Shown here piece by piece: positions 7,992 to 19,039 of a stretch of 64,000 bases of DNA (its first letter is position 1; every line of letters starts with the position of its first letter). The notes beneath the pieces were generated by a model. That model did no database searches. It worked only from the letters and a program-made list of their open reading frames with translations, and was not told the DNA's origin. The translations under genes were made by a program, and so were the position numbers. Where the stretch lies: NCBI GenBank assembly GCA_001464585.1, contig LNFF01000018.1:1-64000 (forward strand), given 5' to 3'. Source of the DNA: Gammaproteobacteria bacterium Ga0077554. GTDB taxonomy: Bacteria > Pseudomonadota > Gammaproteobacteria > Ga0077554 > Ga007554.

Positions 7992-8539
7992 AAGCCATAA
8001 GCACACATGCCGATGCTGATGGCGTCGTAGACCGCCAGACCCACGGCCACGAAGGGCATTGCACGTCCAACGATTCCAAAAACGCGAATCGTGCCGAAGG
8101 TGCTCTTTGCCACGCGAGCGGCGGTAGAACCACGTGACAGCGTTGTCATGGGAAAGAACTTGAGGCCATAGTGACTGACCAGATTGGTGTATTTGCTTGA
8201 GCCTGGTTGAATGCGATGACCGAGATGCATCTTTTTTATCGGAACGCCACCCACGCCAGCGGCGATAGTCGCCGCCGTTAGCCCGTAGTGTTCTTTCGCG
8301 CATACCCAAAGGTCATCAACGGTAATCTCAAGTGACGGCACGTCTGGCGCTGACAGTTTCACCAGATCGTACCCTTGATGGCGTTCTCTCTCAGGAGGGA
8401 GCGCGATGACGCCACTCGTGCCAGGCGACATACCGAGGTCTGCGATAAATCTTCCCATGCTTGGCTTGAAGGCGGTTCCGTGCCTGTTGATCTTCTTTAT
8501 TCCAAACTGCACAGCGAAAGATAAAGGCATTTCATTCAT
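7988..8539 (-). CDS. Conserved hypothetical protein with hydrophobic C-terminus
   Basis: 183 residues if started at the ATG at 8539, which sits seven bases after GGAG; ATGs at 8542 and 8557 are alternatives. Visible parts: an N-terminal basic region, a central VDDLWVCAKEHYGL segment, a HRIQPGSSKYTNLVSHYGLKF patch, and a C-terminal hydrophobic stretch (FGIVGRAMPFVAVGLAVYDAISIG), probably one membrane segment. It overlaps the DUF1493 gene by four bases. I do not recognise a function. The pair sits between two housekeeping or regulatory genes as an insert. Confidence 0.6.
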   Translation of the reverse strand: MNEMPLSFAVQFGIKKINRHGTAFKPSMGRFIADLGMSPGTSGVIALPPERERHQGYDLVKLSAPDVPSLEITVDDLWVCAKEHYGLTAATIAAGVGGVPIKKMHLGHRIQPGSSKYTNLVSHYGLKFFPMTTLSRGSTAARVAKSTFGTIRVFGIVGRAMPFVAVGLAVYDAISIGMCAYGL

Positions 8540-8605
8540 CATGGCGCTCCAGCTCATGATCGCTTTGTATTTGGGGGAGTATTCTAACGTATATATAGAG
8601 TCGGG

Positions 8606-10866
<2,261 letters not shown>

Positions 10867-11197
10867 AGCGACGTTTGCACTCCCTCTATATTTATTGGCT
10901 TTTGTTGGTTGTTAATGAAATTGTTTATTTTTAAGAATGTTACGTGCGTCTATCCATGCTCGCCAAGTCGCGCTTAAGTCTGGCGCGGCTTCAGCAAATT
11001 CATAAAGACGCTCCCTTGTTATCTATGTAACGCCGCGCGGAAAATAGGTGGCAACACGGTGCTCGCTGTGGCGTTACGATTGTGCTTAAGCTACTCTGAG
11101 TACACGCCTTAAGTCAATGAAGTTTTGTGTAAAATTGAAATTTTTTAGGTTGATCGCTGGAGTTTCCTGAAAATGCCAAGCAAAATACCATGCAGTG
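10867..11197. other. Intergenic region between divergent adk and ppa
   Basis: About 330 bp without a recognisable gene, AT-rich near adk (10900-10940) and near 11120-11150. It must contain the adk promoter on the minus strand; no convincing operator or RNA element was seen. Confidence 0.5.
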
Positions 11198-11228
11198 TTG
11201 GTATTGGCTGGGGATGTGCCGCTATAAT
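11198..11228 (+). promoter_or_regulatory. Probable sigma-70 promoter of ppa
   Basis: A perfect TATAAT at 11223-11228, 36 bp upstream of the ppa ATG, with a candidate -35 TTGGTA at 11198-11203 (19-bp spacing, slightly long). Confidence 0.5.
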
Positions 11229-11264
11229 ATGCGTCTTTTCCGCACCCAACCAAGGATTACTGCC

Positions 11265-11801
11265 ATGAATATTGAAAAAATCAGCCCCGGCCGCGACGTT
11301 CCCAACGACATCAATGTGGTGATAGAAATTCCCGCGCACAGTGGCCCGGTCAAATATGAAGTCGACAAAGACAGCGGCGCGTTGCTGGTAGACCGCTTCA
11401 TGGGCACCGCCATGTATTACCCATGCGACTATGGCTTTATTCCCAACACCCTGTCAGAAGATGGTGACCCGGTGGATGTGCTGGTGGTTTCGCCAGTGCC
11501 TTTGGTGCATGGCGCCGTGATCCGCTGCCGCCCGGTGGGTATGCTGAAGATGACCGATGAGTCGGGCGTGGACGCTAAACTGCTTGCCGTGCCCGTTGCC
11601 AAACTGTCCCCGCTGTACACCCATGTGCAAACCCCGCAAGATTTGCCGCCTACCCTGTTGGCGCAGATCAAACATTTTTTCGAGCACTATAAAGAGCTGG
11701 AAGTAGGCAAGTGGGTCAAGGTAGAAGGTTGGGAAGGGGTTGCCGAAGCCAAGGCCGAAATTCTCGCCAGTATCGAGCGGTTCAAAAAGGCTGCCAAGTA
11801 A
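11265..11801 (+). CDS. ppa: Inorganic pyrophosphatase (family I)
   Basis: Hydrolyses pyrophosphate, driving biosynthetic reactions. 178 residues from the ATG at 11265 ([20 protein letters not shown]). Metal and substrate residues of the soluble hexameric family are present: YEVDKDSG, the [12 protein letters not shown] signature, [10 protein letters not shown], and K-H-F-F-E-H-Y-K near the end. The frame extends upstream to 11190, but that part lies in the promoter. Confidence 0.96.
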   Translation: MNIEKISPGRDVPNDINVVIEIPAHSGPVKYEVDKDSGALLVDRFMGTAMYYPCDYGFIPNTLSEDGDPVDVLVVSPVPLVHGAVIRCRPVGMLKMTDESGVDAKLLAVPVAKLSPLYTHVQTPQDLPPTLLAQIKHFFEHYKELEVGKWVKVEGWEGVAEAKAEILASIERFKKAAK

Positions 11802-11883
11802 ATCCGTCGGATTCCGGTCAGTCTGCAGCGCCCGTGAAAGCGGGTGTTGCAGACGCTTTCAGATTGATTGGGCGCAAAAAGTT

Positions 11884-11917
11884 CGGGCGCCGAAAGCGCG
11901 GTGACTTTCGGCGCCCG
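11884..11917 (-). terminator. Hairpin terminator between ppa and rpmG
   Basis: A perfect 13-bp stem (CGGGCGCCGAAAG and complement) with an 8-base loop between convergent ppa and rpmBG. On the minus strand it is followed by AACTTTTT, so it best serves the ribosomal-protein operon. Confidence 0.75.
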
Positions 11918-11948
11918 ATAATCAGGTAATCAGGCAAGTAAGTAGTGC

Positions 11949-12104
11949 TTACTTGATTTTGGCTTCTTTATACATAACGTGCTTGCGCACGACGGGGTCG
12001 TATTTTTTACGCTCCAGCTTGTCGGGCGTATTGCGCTTGCTTTTCATGGTGGTGTAGAAGTGGCCGGTGTCGGCGCTGGAAATAAGTTTGATTTTTTCAC
12101 GCAT
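11949..12104 (-). CDS. rpmG: 50S ribosomal protein L33
   Basis: 51 residues, [20 protein letters not shown] through [15 protein letters not shown] to the end MYKEAKIK. It is the Cys-free form of L33, lacking the zinc CXXC pairs. It follows rpmB by 12 bases on the minus strand, the usual rpmB-rpmG pair. Confidence 0.95.
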   Translation of the reverse strand: MREKIKLISSADTGHFYTTMKSKRNTPDKLERKKYDPVVRKHVMYKEAKIK

Positions 12105-12116
12105 GATAGTGCCCCC

Positions 12117-12353
12117 TTATGCCTTTTCGCCACGGCTGCGCATTTCTGCCAGCACCACATCAATCCCGACCTTGTCGATCATGCGCATACCTTGTGTGGT
12201 CAGGCGCAGGCGAACCCAGCGGTTTTGGCTTTCCACCCAGAAACGGTGGCTGTGCAGGTTCGGCAAAAAGCGGCGCCGGGTTCTGTTGTTGGCGTGGGAC
12301 ACATTGTTCCCGGTGATGGGGCGTTTGCCCGTGACTTGACATACTCTGGCCAT
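12117..12353 (-). CDS. rpmB: 50S ribosomal protein L28
   Basis: 78 residues, with [20 protein letters not shown] and [15 protein letters not shown] typical of gamma/beta-proteobacterial L28. A structural protein of the large subunit; first gene of rpmB-rpmG. Confidence 0.96.
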   Translation of the reverse strand: MARVCQVTGKRPITGNNVSHANNRTRRRFLPNLHSHRFWVESQNRWVRLRLTTQGMRMIDKVGIDVVLAEMRSRGEKA

Positions 12354-12599
12354 GATTTCTCTCCAAACAAATTCGATCCCGCCCCCTTGGCAATAGTTAA
12401 TAGGGAACGGCTAAACCGCAATTTATAACATATTTGGCAAGTTTGTACAATAAATAAAGAGTTTTTACAGCAGGGTTACCTCATTAAAAATGTGAGCGTA
12501 AAATTTACAAAAAGCGGCCATTTCGGGTATTTTTCCTCTAAAGATCGCCAGAAATAGAAAACTTGTGGGTTCGATTTATTGATCCCACATAAGCCCTTG

Positions 12600-12690
12600 G
12601 CTGAGGGAGCGCAGAAATGAAACAAGATTTCTCCCTGCGGTCGAAATGACAGCAGGGTTGTCATCCCGAACGGGAGTGAGGGATCCTGGT
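12600..12690. repeat. Dispersed intergenic repeat with 'CGGTCGAAATGACA' core
   Basis: The stretch TTTCTCCCTGCGGTCGAAATGACA followed by GTCATCCCGAACGGGAGTG resembles the segment at 49298-49408 (TTTCTCGCTTCGCTCGAAATGACA and GTCATTTCGACCAACGGGAG). The two copies have these half-units in opposite order. The remainder of 12354-12710 shows no gene. Confidence 0.5.
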
Positions 12691-12710
12691 TTTGAGCGAA
12701 TGGGCGGATT

Positions 12711-13804
12711 CAAAAACCAACCGCAACAGTTAATGTTTAGTAACGATTTTAGCGAGTTCCATATTAAGCAGGATCTCGCTGTAAACCTCTGCCGGTGATC
12801 GAAATCCGAGAGATTTCCTCGGGCGCGTATTCATACTCCACGCAATAGCATCCAACTGTTCTTGCGTGTAAACTGACAGGTCTGCCCCTTTAGGCAAATA
12901 CTGGCGCAGCAGTCCGTTGGTGTTCTCGTTCAATCCGCGCTGCCATGGGCTGTGCGGGTCGCAGAAATACACCGCCACGCCCGTTTGTTCAGTCAGTTGC
13001 GCGTGTTTGCTCATCTCCCGCCCTTGGTCATAGGTGAAGGTTTTCCGCAACGCCGGGGGGATTGCACTGAGCGCCTGACAGAAGCCGTCCAGCGCCGATT
13101 GCGCTGTGCCATCAGGCATCCTGGCTAACACCACCAGCCGTGTGGTACGCTCAACCAGCGTGCCGACGGAAGAACGGTTCATCGCGCCTTTGATGAAATC
13201 CGCTTCCCAATGCCCAGGTATCAGGCGATCCGCCACGTCCGGGGGGCGCAGGTGAATGCTCTACATTTCCGCGATGTGCCCCCGGCCATCCGGGGCGCGG
13301 GTCTTGGAACGACGTTTATCCCGGCTCCAACGCAAGCAGGTGATCAACTCACGGCGCAATTCGCCACGCGGCAGGCAGCGTACAGCGTATGGTAAATCGT
13401 TTCATGGCTAACGCATTGTTCCGGCGTGTCGGGGTGCATGCGTTTGAGTATGCCTGCGATTTGTTCGGGCGACCACTTTTTCTTGAGATGTGCCGTCACA
13501 ACCTCAAGCAGCGGGGTACCTGACGCGAGCTTCAATGCCTTACGGGGCTTGATCCTCAGGCGGTGCGCCTGTTCGCCCGCCAATGAGGCAACGTAGCCTG
13601 ATTCAGGCCCCAGGTCACGATGTGTTCGCGTGAAATGGTGCTGGGGGAACGGTTCAAGAATCGTCCGATTTCCCGCAGTCCTCTGCTGTCCTGCTGCATC
13701 AGCATAATCGCCGCCCGCTCTTCAGCACCCAACTGCTTGTGCTGCTTTTCTGTTTTTTCCATCCCAACACCTTAACCTCTCCAAGGTGTTGCAGTTGGTT
13801 TTTG
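12711..13804. mobile_element. Decayed IS30-family insertion sequence
   Basis: About 1.09 kb bounded by imperfect 18-bp terminal inverted repeats (CAAAAACCAACCGCAACA at 12711-12728 and its complement with one mismatch at 13787-13804). The interior encodes a broken IS30 transposase. No clear target duplication was seen. It sits between rpmB and gatB. Confidence 0.85.
12730..13762 (-). pseudogene. IS30-family transposase, inactivated
   Basis: Pieces in three frames align with an IS30 transposase: an N-terminal helix-turn-helix (REIGRFLNRSPSTISRE), a middle part (LKKKWSPEQIAGILKRMHP, VSHETIYHTLYA) and the catalytic part with the DDE residues (GHWEADFIKG, TYDQGREM, RGLNENTNGLLRQYLPKG). A frameshift near 13380 and an in-frame TAG near 13261 separate the middle and catalytic parts; another shift lies near 13580. 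It cannot make a working transposase. Confidence 0.88.
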
Positions 13805-13812
13805 AGCGCGCC

Positions 13813-13830
13813 GTGCGAATAAATTCGCAC
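13813..13830. repeat. Small palindrome just outside the IS30 end
   Basis: GTGCGAAT AA ATTCGCAC forms a perfect 8-bp hairpin followed by CTACG, an arrangement common among extragenic palindromic repeats. Confidence 0.4.
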
Positions 13831-13855
13831 CTACGCCGGATTTGCAATACATAAC

Positions 13856-13998
13856 ATGAAAAAAAAACTAGAACTCACCTGGATTGGCAAGGAGAGCCGG
13901 CCCAAGCTGGAGCCGTATGGCCTGGGAGCCGGGCATCCTGCCGACAAGAAAGCGAGCGCGACGCTTGCGATCCCAGCAGGAGGCGCAGCGCTTTCTTA
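13856..13998 (+). pseudogene. N-terminal remnant of a type III-like adenine DNA methyltransferase
   Basis: The ATG at 13856 starts MKKKLELTWIGKESRPKLEP, which closely matches the opening of Mod-type (type III restriction-modification) DNA methyltransferases. After LEP the similarity stops and unrelated sequence runs to a stop at 13996, overlapping the gatB stop. Only about 20 diagnostic residues remain, so this is a scar of a lost restriction-modification locus. Confidence 0.55.
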
Positions 13999-15432
13999 AG
14001 CACTCAGTTTCTTCTTCAGCAGTTCATTCAACAAGGCCGGATTCGCTTTGCCCTGCGTGGCTTTCATCGCTTGCCCGACAAAGAAGCCGAACAGTTTTTC
14101 CTGTCCACTGCGGTATTGTTCGAGCTGTTTGGGATTGTTGGCGATAACGGCGTCAATGGCGGCTTCAATCGCGCCTGTGTCGGTGACTTGCTTCAACCCT
14201 TTTTTCTCGATCACAGCATCTGCATCGCCTTCGCCGTTCCACATCGCTTCGAATACTTCTTTGGCGATTTTGCCGGAGATGGTGTCGTCGGAGATGCGCT
14301 GGATCATGCCGCCTAGCATGTGTGCGGTGACGGGGCTGGCGGTGATGTCGAGATTAGCTTTGTTCAATGCGCCGGATAAATCGCCCATCACCCAATTGGC
14401 AGCGAGTTTGGCCTCACCATCGGAGGCTCTTTCGGTGGCCTCAAAGAAGTCGGCGAGTTCGCGGCTACTGGTGAGCACGCTGGCATCGTAGGGGGTAAGT
14501 CCGTATTGGTAAACAAAGCGCTCGCGTTTTTCGTCGGGCAATTCAGGCAAGGTTTTGCGCGTGGCCTTGATAAAACCATCATCCAATATCACAGGCAATA
14601 AATCAGGGTCAGGGAAGTAGCGGTAATCCATCGCCTCTTCCTTGCTGCGCATGGAGCGGGTTTCATCTTTGTTGGCATCGTATAAGCGCGTTTCCTGTAT
14701 CACAGTGCCGCCGCGTTCTAGCAGATCGGTTTGCCGCTCTATTTCGTAATTGATAGCGCGTTCGACAAAACGGAACGAGTTGATGTTTTTGATTTCTGCG
14801 CGCGTGCCGAATTTTTCCCGGCCTTTGGGCCGCATTGAGACGTTGGCGTCACAACGGAACGAGCCTTCCTGCATGTTGCCATCGCAAATTTCCAGGTAGC
14901 GTACCAGCGAGTGGATTTTTTTCATGTAGGCGACGGCTTCTTTAGCCGAACGTAGATCGGGCTCCGAGACAATTTCCAGCAGCGGCGTACCGGCGCGGTT
15001 CAGGTCAATGCCGGTGAGGTTGTGAAAATCCTCATGCAATGATTTTCCTGCATCTTCTTCCAGATGCGCGCGCGTGATGCCGATGGTTTTAGTGACGCCA
15101 TCATCAAGTTGAATTTCCAGCTTGCCTTGGGCAACGATGGGCAGTTCGTATTGGCTGATCTGATAGCCTTTAGGCAAATCCGGGTAAAAATAATTTTTGC
15201 GCGCAAACACCGAACGTGGCGCGATCTTGCAGCCAGTGGCGAGGCCGAACTTTACCGCCATGCGTACGGCTTCGGCATTCAATACCGGCAGCACGCCGGG
15301 CATGCCTAAATCAACCGCGCAGGCCTGCGTGTTGGGCGCCGCGCCATAGGCGGTGGCTGCGCCTGAAAAAATCTTGCTCCGCGTGGCAAGCTGCGCATGA
15401 ATTTCAAGACCGATGACGACTTCCCATTCCAT
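13996..15432 (-). CDS. gatB: Aspartyl/glutamyl-tRNA(Asn/Gln) amidotransferase subunit B
   Basis: 478 residues, the tRNA-binding and transamidating kinase-like subunit of GatCAB, which converts misacylated Asp-tRNA(Asn)/Glu-tRNA(Gln). It starts [15 protein letters not shown] and has [46 protein letters not shown] and the C-terminal YqeY/GatB tail with [16 protein letters not shown]. It follows gatA by 75 bp; the gatC partner is displaced to 30244-30531. Confidence 0.97.
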   Translation of the reverse strand: MEWEVVIGLEIHAQLATRSKIFSGAATAYGAAPNTQACAVDLGMPGVLPVLNAEAVRMAVKFGLATGCKIAPRSVFARKNYFYPDLPKGYQISQYELPIVAQGKLEIQLDDGVTKTIGITRAHLEEDAGKSLHEDFHNLTGIDLNRAGTPLLEIVSEPDLRSAKEAVAYMKKIHSLVRYLEICDGNMQEGSFRCDANVSMRPKGREKFGTRAEIKNINSFRFVERAINYEIERQTDLLERGGTVIQETRLYDANKDETRSMRSKEEAMDYRYFPDPDLLPVILDDGFIKATRKTLPELPDEKRERFVYQYGLTPYDASVLTSSRELADFFEATERASDGEAKLAANWVMGDLSGALNKANLDITASPVTAHMLGGMIQRISDDTISGKIAKEVFEAMWNGEGDADAVIEKKGLKQVTDTGAIEAAIDAVIANNPKQLEQYRSGQEKLFGFFVGQAMKATQGKANPALLNELLKKKLSA

Positions 15433-15507
15433 TTTATTTAGAATCTCTTAATTTGTTGAGCCACGGAGAAGAATATTTTTGAAAATCTCTGTGTCCTGCG
15501 TGGTTAA

Positions 15508-16962
15508 TTATTTAAACCCTTCTGGTACGCGCTGATGCCAGTCCGTTACTTGCTGGTATTTATGCGCCGCATTTAACAGCCGCGCTTCATCAAAGTAGTT
15601 TCCGATAATTTGTAATCCCACCGGGCGCTGGCCGACAAAGCCTGCGGGAATTGACATGCCAGGCAAGCCAGCAAGATTGACAGCGATGGTGTAGATGTCG
15701 GACAAATACATGGTTACGGGGTCAGCGAGCTTTTCGCCCAGGTTAAAGGCCACCGTGGGCGATGTCGGGCCCATGATCACGTCTACGTGCTTGAATGCCT
15801 GCTTGAAGTCTTCGCTGATCAGGCGGCGTAACTGTTGCGCCTTGGCATAATAGGCGTCGTAATAACCCGCTGACAGCGCGTAAGTGCCGATCATGATGCG
15901 GCGTTTGACCTCGGCGCCAAAGCCTTCACCGCGCGAGCGTTTGTAGAGATCGGCAAGGTCTTTGGGGTCTTTGCAGCGATAGCCAAAGCGTACGCCATCG
16001 AAGCGCGATAGATTCGATGAGCATTCGGCGGGCGCGACGACATAATAGGTCGGCACCGAGAGCATGGTGTTGGGTAACGTGATCTCGACAATCTCGGCGC
16101 CCAGCGCGCGGTATTGCTTGATGGCGCCGTCGATTACTTTTCCCACTTGCGCATCCAGGCCGTCACCGAAATATTCTTTGGGCAAACCGATTTTCAGGCC
16201 TTGCAATGAGTTATTTAAAGTGGCGCGGTAGTCCGGCACCGGCATATCCACGCTGGTGGAATCCAGCGTATCAAAACCCGCCATGGTGCCGAGAAGCATG
16301 GCGCAATCTTCGGCGCTACGCGCCATCGGCCCGGCCTGATCAAGGCTCGAGGCAAACGCGATCATGCCGTAACGCGATACGCGGCCATAGGTGGGTTTGA
16401 TGCCGGTGATGCCGCACAGCGCAGCGGGTTGACGAATCGAGCCGCCGGTGTCGGTGCCGGTGGCTGCCGGGGCCAGGCGCGCGGCAACCACCGCCGCCGA
16501 GCCGCCCGATGAACCGCCGGGCACGGCGCTGAGATCCCACGGATTGCGTACCGCGCCGTAGTAGCTGGTTTCGTTGGACGAGCCCATGGCGAATTCATCC
16601 ATGTTGGCTTTGCCCAGCATCACCGTGCCTGCTTCTTTCAGCTTGATCACGGTGGTGGCGTCATAGGGCGCAATGAAGTTGTCGAGCATTTTCGAACCGC
16701 AGGTGGTTTTCACGCCCAGTGTACAAAAGATGTCTTTCTGAACGATGGGAATGCCAGTGAGCGGCTCCGCTGTTCCGTTTGCGATGCGCGCATCGGCACT
16801 GCGTGCAGCGGCCAGGGCGTGCTCGGCAGTCAGCGTAACCAATGCATTAAGCTGCGGATTGAATTTTTCAACACGCGCCAAAAAAGCGCGCGTCAACTCC
16901 TCGCTGGAATATTTTTTGGCGCGCAGGTCAGCGGATAATTCCACGATAGTTTTATTGTGCAT
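15508..16962 (-). CDS. gatA: Aspartyl/glutamyl-tRNA(Asn/Gln) amidotransferase subunit A
   Basis: The glutaminase subunit of GatCAB. From the ATG at 16962 ([20 protein letters not shown]) it has 484 residues. Amidase-signature features: catalytic Lys in [10 protein letters not shown], the GGSSGGSAA loop and the cis-Ser region [17 protein letters not shown], with [11 protein letters not shown] further on. The nine codons upstream of the chosen start lack conservation. Normally gatC would precede it; here the upstream neighbour is an accessory island read in the opposite direction. Confidence 0.97.
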   Translation of the reverse strand: MHNKTIVELSADLRAKKYSSEELTRAFLARVEKFNPQLNALVTLTAEHALAAARSADARIANGTAEPLTGIPIVQKDIFCTLGVKTTCGSKMLDNFIAPYDATTVIKLKEAGTVMLGKANMDEFAMGSSNETSYYGAVRNPWDLSAVPGGSSGGSAAVVAARLAPAATGTDTGGSIRQPAALCGITGIKPTYGRVSRYGMIAFASSLDQAGPMARSAEDCAMLLGTMAGFDTLDSTSVDMPVPDYRATLNNSLQGLKIGLPKEYFGDGLDAQVGKVIDGAIKQYRALGAEIVEITLPNTMLSVPTYYVVAPAECSSNLSRFDGVRFGYRCKDPKDLADLYKRSRGEGFGAEVKRRIMIGTYALSAGYYDAYYAKAQQLRRLISEDFKQAFKHVDVIMGPTSPTVAFNLGEKLADPVTMYLSDIYTIAVNLAGLPGMSIPAGFVGQRPVGLQIIGNYFDEARLLNAAHKYQQVTDWHQRVPEGFK

Positions 16963-17089
16963 TGTTTTTTTGCATGAGGTTGTGAACAAGGAATCCGCAT
17001 GGATTAAATAAATATTTTTGATTATCCCACGTTGCCGTAATTATTAAAACCCAACGGCGATTAATTGTAGCCTATGATTGCAGTGGCGC

Positions 17090-17106
17090 TGCATTTTCAT
17101 GGTGCA
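17090..17106. promoter_or_regulatory. Candidate NtrC (NRI) binding site
   Basis: The 17-bp sequence TGCATTTTCATGGTGCA matches the NtrC consensus TGCACY-N5-RGTGCA at all defined positions except one. It lies about 135 bp upstream of a sigma-54-like promoter, a usual enhancer distance. Confidence 0.55.
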
Positions 17107-17223
17107 TGCCAGATATTGAGCGCACTTGCTCAGGGCGTCCCATTCATTACCGCATGCCACAAGCTTTCCGTACGACGGCATAATTATATGAATCATATAG
17201 GTATTAGTCCATCACAGCAGGCT

Positions 17224-17239
17224 TGGCATGCTCTGTGCT
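17224..17239 (+). promoter_or_regulatory. Candidate sigma-54 promoter of the fmd/urt genes
   Basis: TGGCATGCTCTGTGCT has the invariant GG-N10-GC spacing and matches most of the TGGCACR-N4-TTGCW consensus. It lies about 130 bp upstream of fmdA and downstream of an NtrC-like site, so nitrogen-limitation control is likely. The rest of 16990-17370 shows no gene. Confidence 0.55.
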
Positions 17240-17370
17240 GAAGATACATCGCAAGGTTATGGTTTGCAGGTAATGGGGGCATCTCCATACAAGAATATGC
17301 CATACAAGATATTAATCATGCGGCGCCTGATCCTGTGTAAAAAATTATTAAGCTCATAAGAGGATGTGTT

Positions 17371-18597
17371 ATGCCTAAAACGCTTATTAGAGTAGATATT
17401 AACAAAGCGCCAGAACAGCAATCGGAGGTGATCCATAATCGCTGGCACCCGGATATTCCGATGGCGGTGATGGTAAAACCCGGAGACGAATTCCGCATTC
17501 AATGTCTGGACTGGACGGGCGGACAGATTGCCAATAATGACAGTGCGAATGATGTTCGCGACGTTGATCTCACCCAGGTGCATTACTTAAGCGGCCCCGT
17601 GGGCGTGGAAGGTGCGGAGCCTGGGGATCTGCTGGTAGTGGATATTCTCGATGTCGGTACCCTGGCGGAATCTGAATGGGGTTTCACGGGCTTGTTTGCA
17701 CGTGAAAATGGCGGTGGATTTCTGGTTGATCACTACCCCGAAGCGCGCAAGGCTTGCTGGGATTTTCATGGAATTTATACAACCTCACGGCAAATTCCCC
17801 ATGTTAAGTTTGCCGGCATCATGCATCCGGGATTAATCGGCTGCATGCCATCAAAAGCATTACTGGCAGAATGGAACAAACGTGAAACCGCATTAGTGGC
17901 AACCCAACCCGACCGTGTGCCGCCCTTGGCCACGTTACCCAATGAACAATCCGCAGTAATGGGTAGCTTGCGCGGCGCTGCCGCCAAGGCGGCCGCTAAA
18001 GAAGGCGCGCGCACGGTACCACCGCGTGAACACGGCGGTAATTGTGACATAAAAAATCTTTCGCGTGGCTCACGCGTTTATTTCCCCGTGTATGTAAAGA
18101 ATGCCGGCTTGTCGATGGGCGATATTCATTTTTCACAAGGCGATGGCGAGATTACTTTTTGTGGCGCCATTGAGATGGCGGGTTATCTCGACTTGCATGT
18201 GGAATTGATTAAAGGCGGCATGGAGAAATATGCCATAAAAAACCCGATTTTCCAGCCCAGCCCGATGGAACCGCGCTATAACGATTACCTGATATTCGAA
18301 GGTATTTCCGTAGATGAAAAAGGTAAGCAATATTATCTTGATCCGCATGTTGCTTATCGCATGGCCTGCCTCAATGCCATCGAATACATGAAAAAATTTG
18401 GTTATACCGGTGAACAAGCCTATGCAATTCTCGGCACGGCACCGGTCGAGGGTCATATTAGCGGCATTGTTGATATTCCTAATGCGTGCGCAACGCTGTG
18501 GTTACCAACGGGCATTTTTGATTTCAATATCAAACCCAATGGTGCCGGGCCGGTCAAGGCGGATATGAAGGGTATTGATTTAGCGCGAACATCGTAA
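17371..18597 (+). CDS. fmdA: Formamidase (FmdA/AmdA family)
   Basis: Hydrolyses formamide, and possibly other short amides, to the acid and ammonia in the cytoplasm. 408 residues. Family landmarks: MVKPGDEFRIQCLDWTGGQ, HYLSGPVGVEGAEPGDLLVVDI, the FAGIMHPGLIGCMPS loop, PPREHGGNCDIKNLSRGS and FSQGDGEITFCGAIEM. This matches the formamidase of Methylophilus methylotrophus, where fmdA also precedes fmdB and an amide/urea transporter. RBS AAGAGG precedes the ATG. First gene of a seven-gene plus-strand run ending at 24018. Confidence 0.93.
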   Translation: MPKTLIRVDINKAPEQQSEVIHNRWHPDIPMAVMVKPGDEFRIQCLDWTGGQIANNDSANDVRDVDLTQVHYLSGPVGVEGAEPGDLLVVDILDVGTLAESEWGFTGLFARENGGGFLVDHYPEARKACWDFHGIYTTSRQIPHVKFAGIMHPGLIGCMPSKALLAEWNKRETALVATQPDRVPPLATLPNEQSAVMGSLRGAAAKAAAKEGARTVPPREHGGNCDIKNLSRGSRVYFPVYVKNAGLSMGDIHFSQGDGEITFCGAIEMAGYLDLHVELIKGGMEKYAIKNPIFQPSPMEPRYNDYLIFEGISVDEKGKQYYLDPHVAYRMACLNAIEYMKKFGYTGEQAYAILGTAPVEGHISGIVDIPNACATLWLPTGIFDFNIKPNGAGPVKADMKGIDLARTS

Positions 18598-18627
18598 TTA
18601 ACCCAGCCAAAAAAATCAGGAAACTCT

Positions 18628-18978
18628 ATGCCTATATATGACTACCAGTGTGTTGATTGCGGAAGTTTCACGGGGTGGGCTCCCATGAGCCAGGCTACGA
18701 TGCCTCTCCCCTGTCCGATATGCGGCGGCCCGGGTCAGCGTGTGATTTCAGCGCCGAATCTTACACGCATGAATGCCGATGTCAGGAAAGCGATGAGTCG
18801 CAATGAGCGGGCGGCACATGAGCCAGGGATGGTTCGGCGAAATTGTGGTTGTTCGGGGACTCATACGTGCCGACCCAAGGTCAATACGGGTGTGTCTGCC
18901 GATCCTGAGCGTAAAGCGGCTCCGGCATTACAGACCCAAACCAAGGCCAATGCGCGGCCCTGGATGTTGGGGCATTAA
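18628..18978 (+). CDS. fmdB: FmdB-type zinc-ribbon protein
   Basis: 116 residues: an N-terminal zinc ribbon (MPIYDYQCVDCGSFTGW..., CPICGGPGQRV) of the FmdB regulatory-protein family, then a low-complexity tail with a second Cys group (NCGCSGTHTC). In Methylophilus FmdB is proposed to regulate amide uptake genes; a direct regulatory role here is inferred from position, 30 bp after fmdA. Confidence 0.88.
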   Translation: MPIYDYQCVDCGSFTGWAPMSQATMPLPCPICGGPGQRVISAPNLTRMNADVRKAMSRNERAAHEPGMVRRNCGCSGTHTCRPKVNTGVSADPERKAAPALQTQTKANARPWMLGH

Positions 18979-19039
18979 TTGATCTGTTGTAACCAAACGG
19001 AAATCCGTTTTCATTAACAACCCTGAGGATGATATAGCG

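Noticed and set aside
13996-16962. tRNA or rRNA genes in gaps around gatAB
   Set aside because: No cloverleaf or rRNA-like sequence was recognised anywhere in the window.
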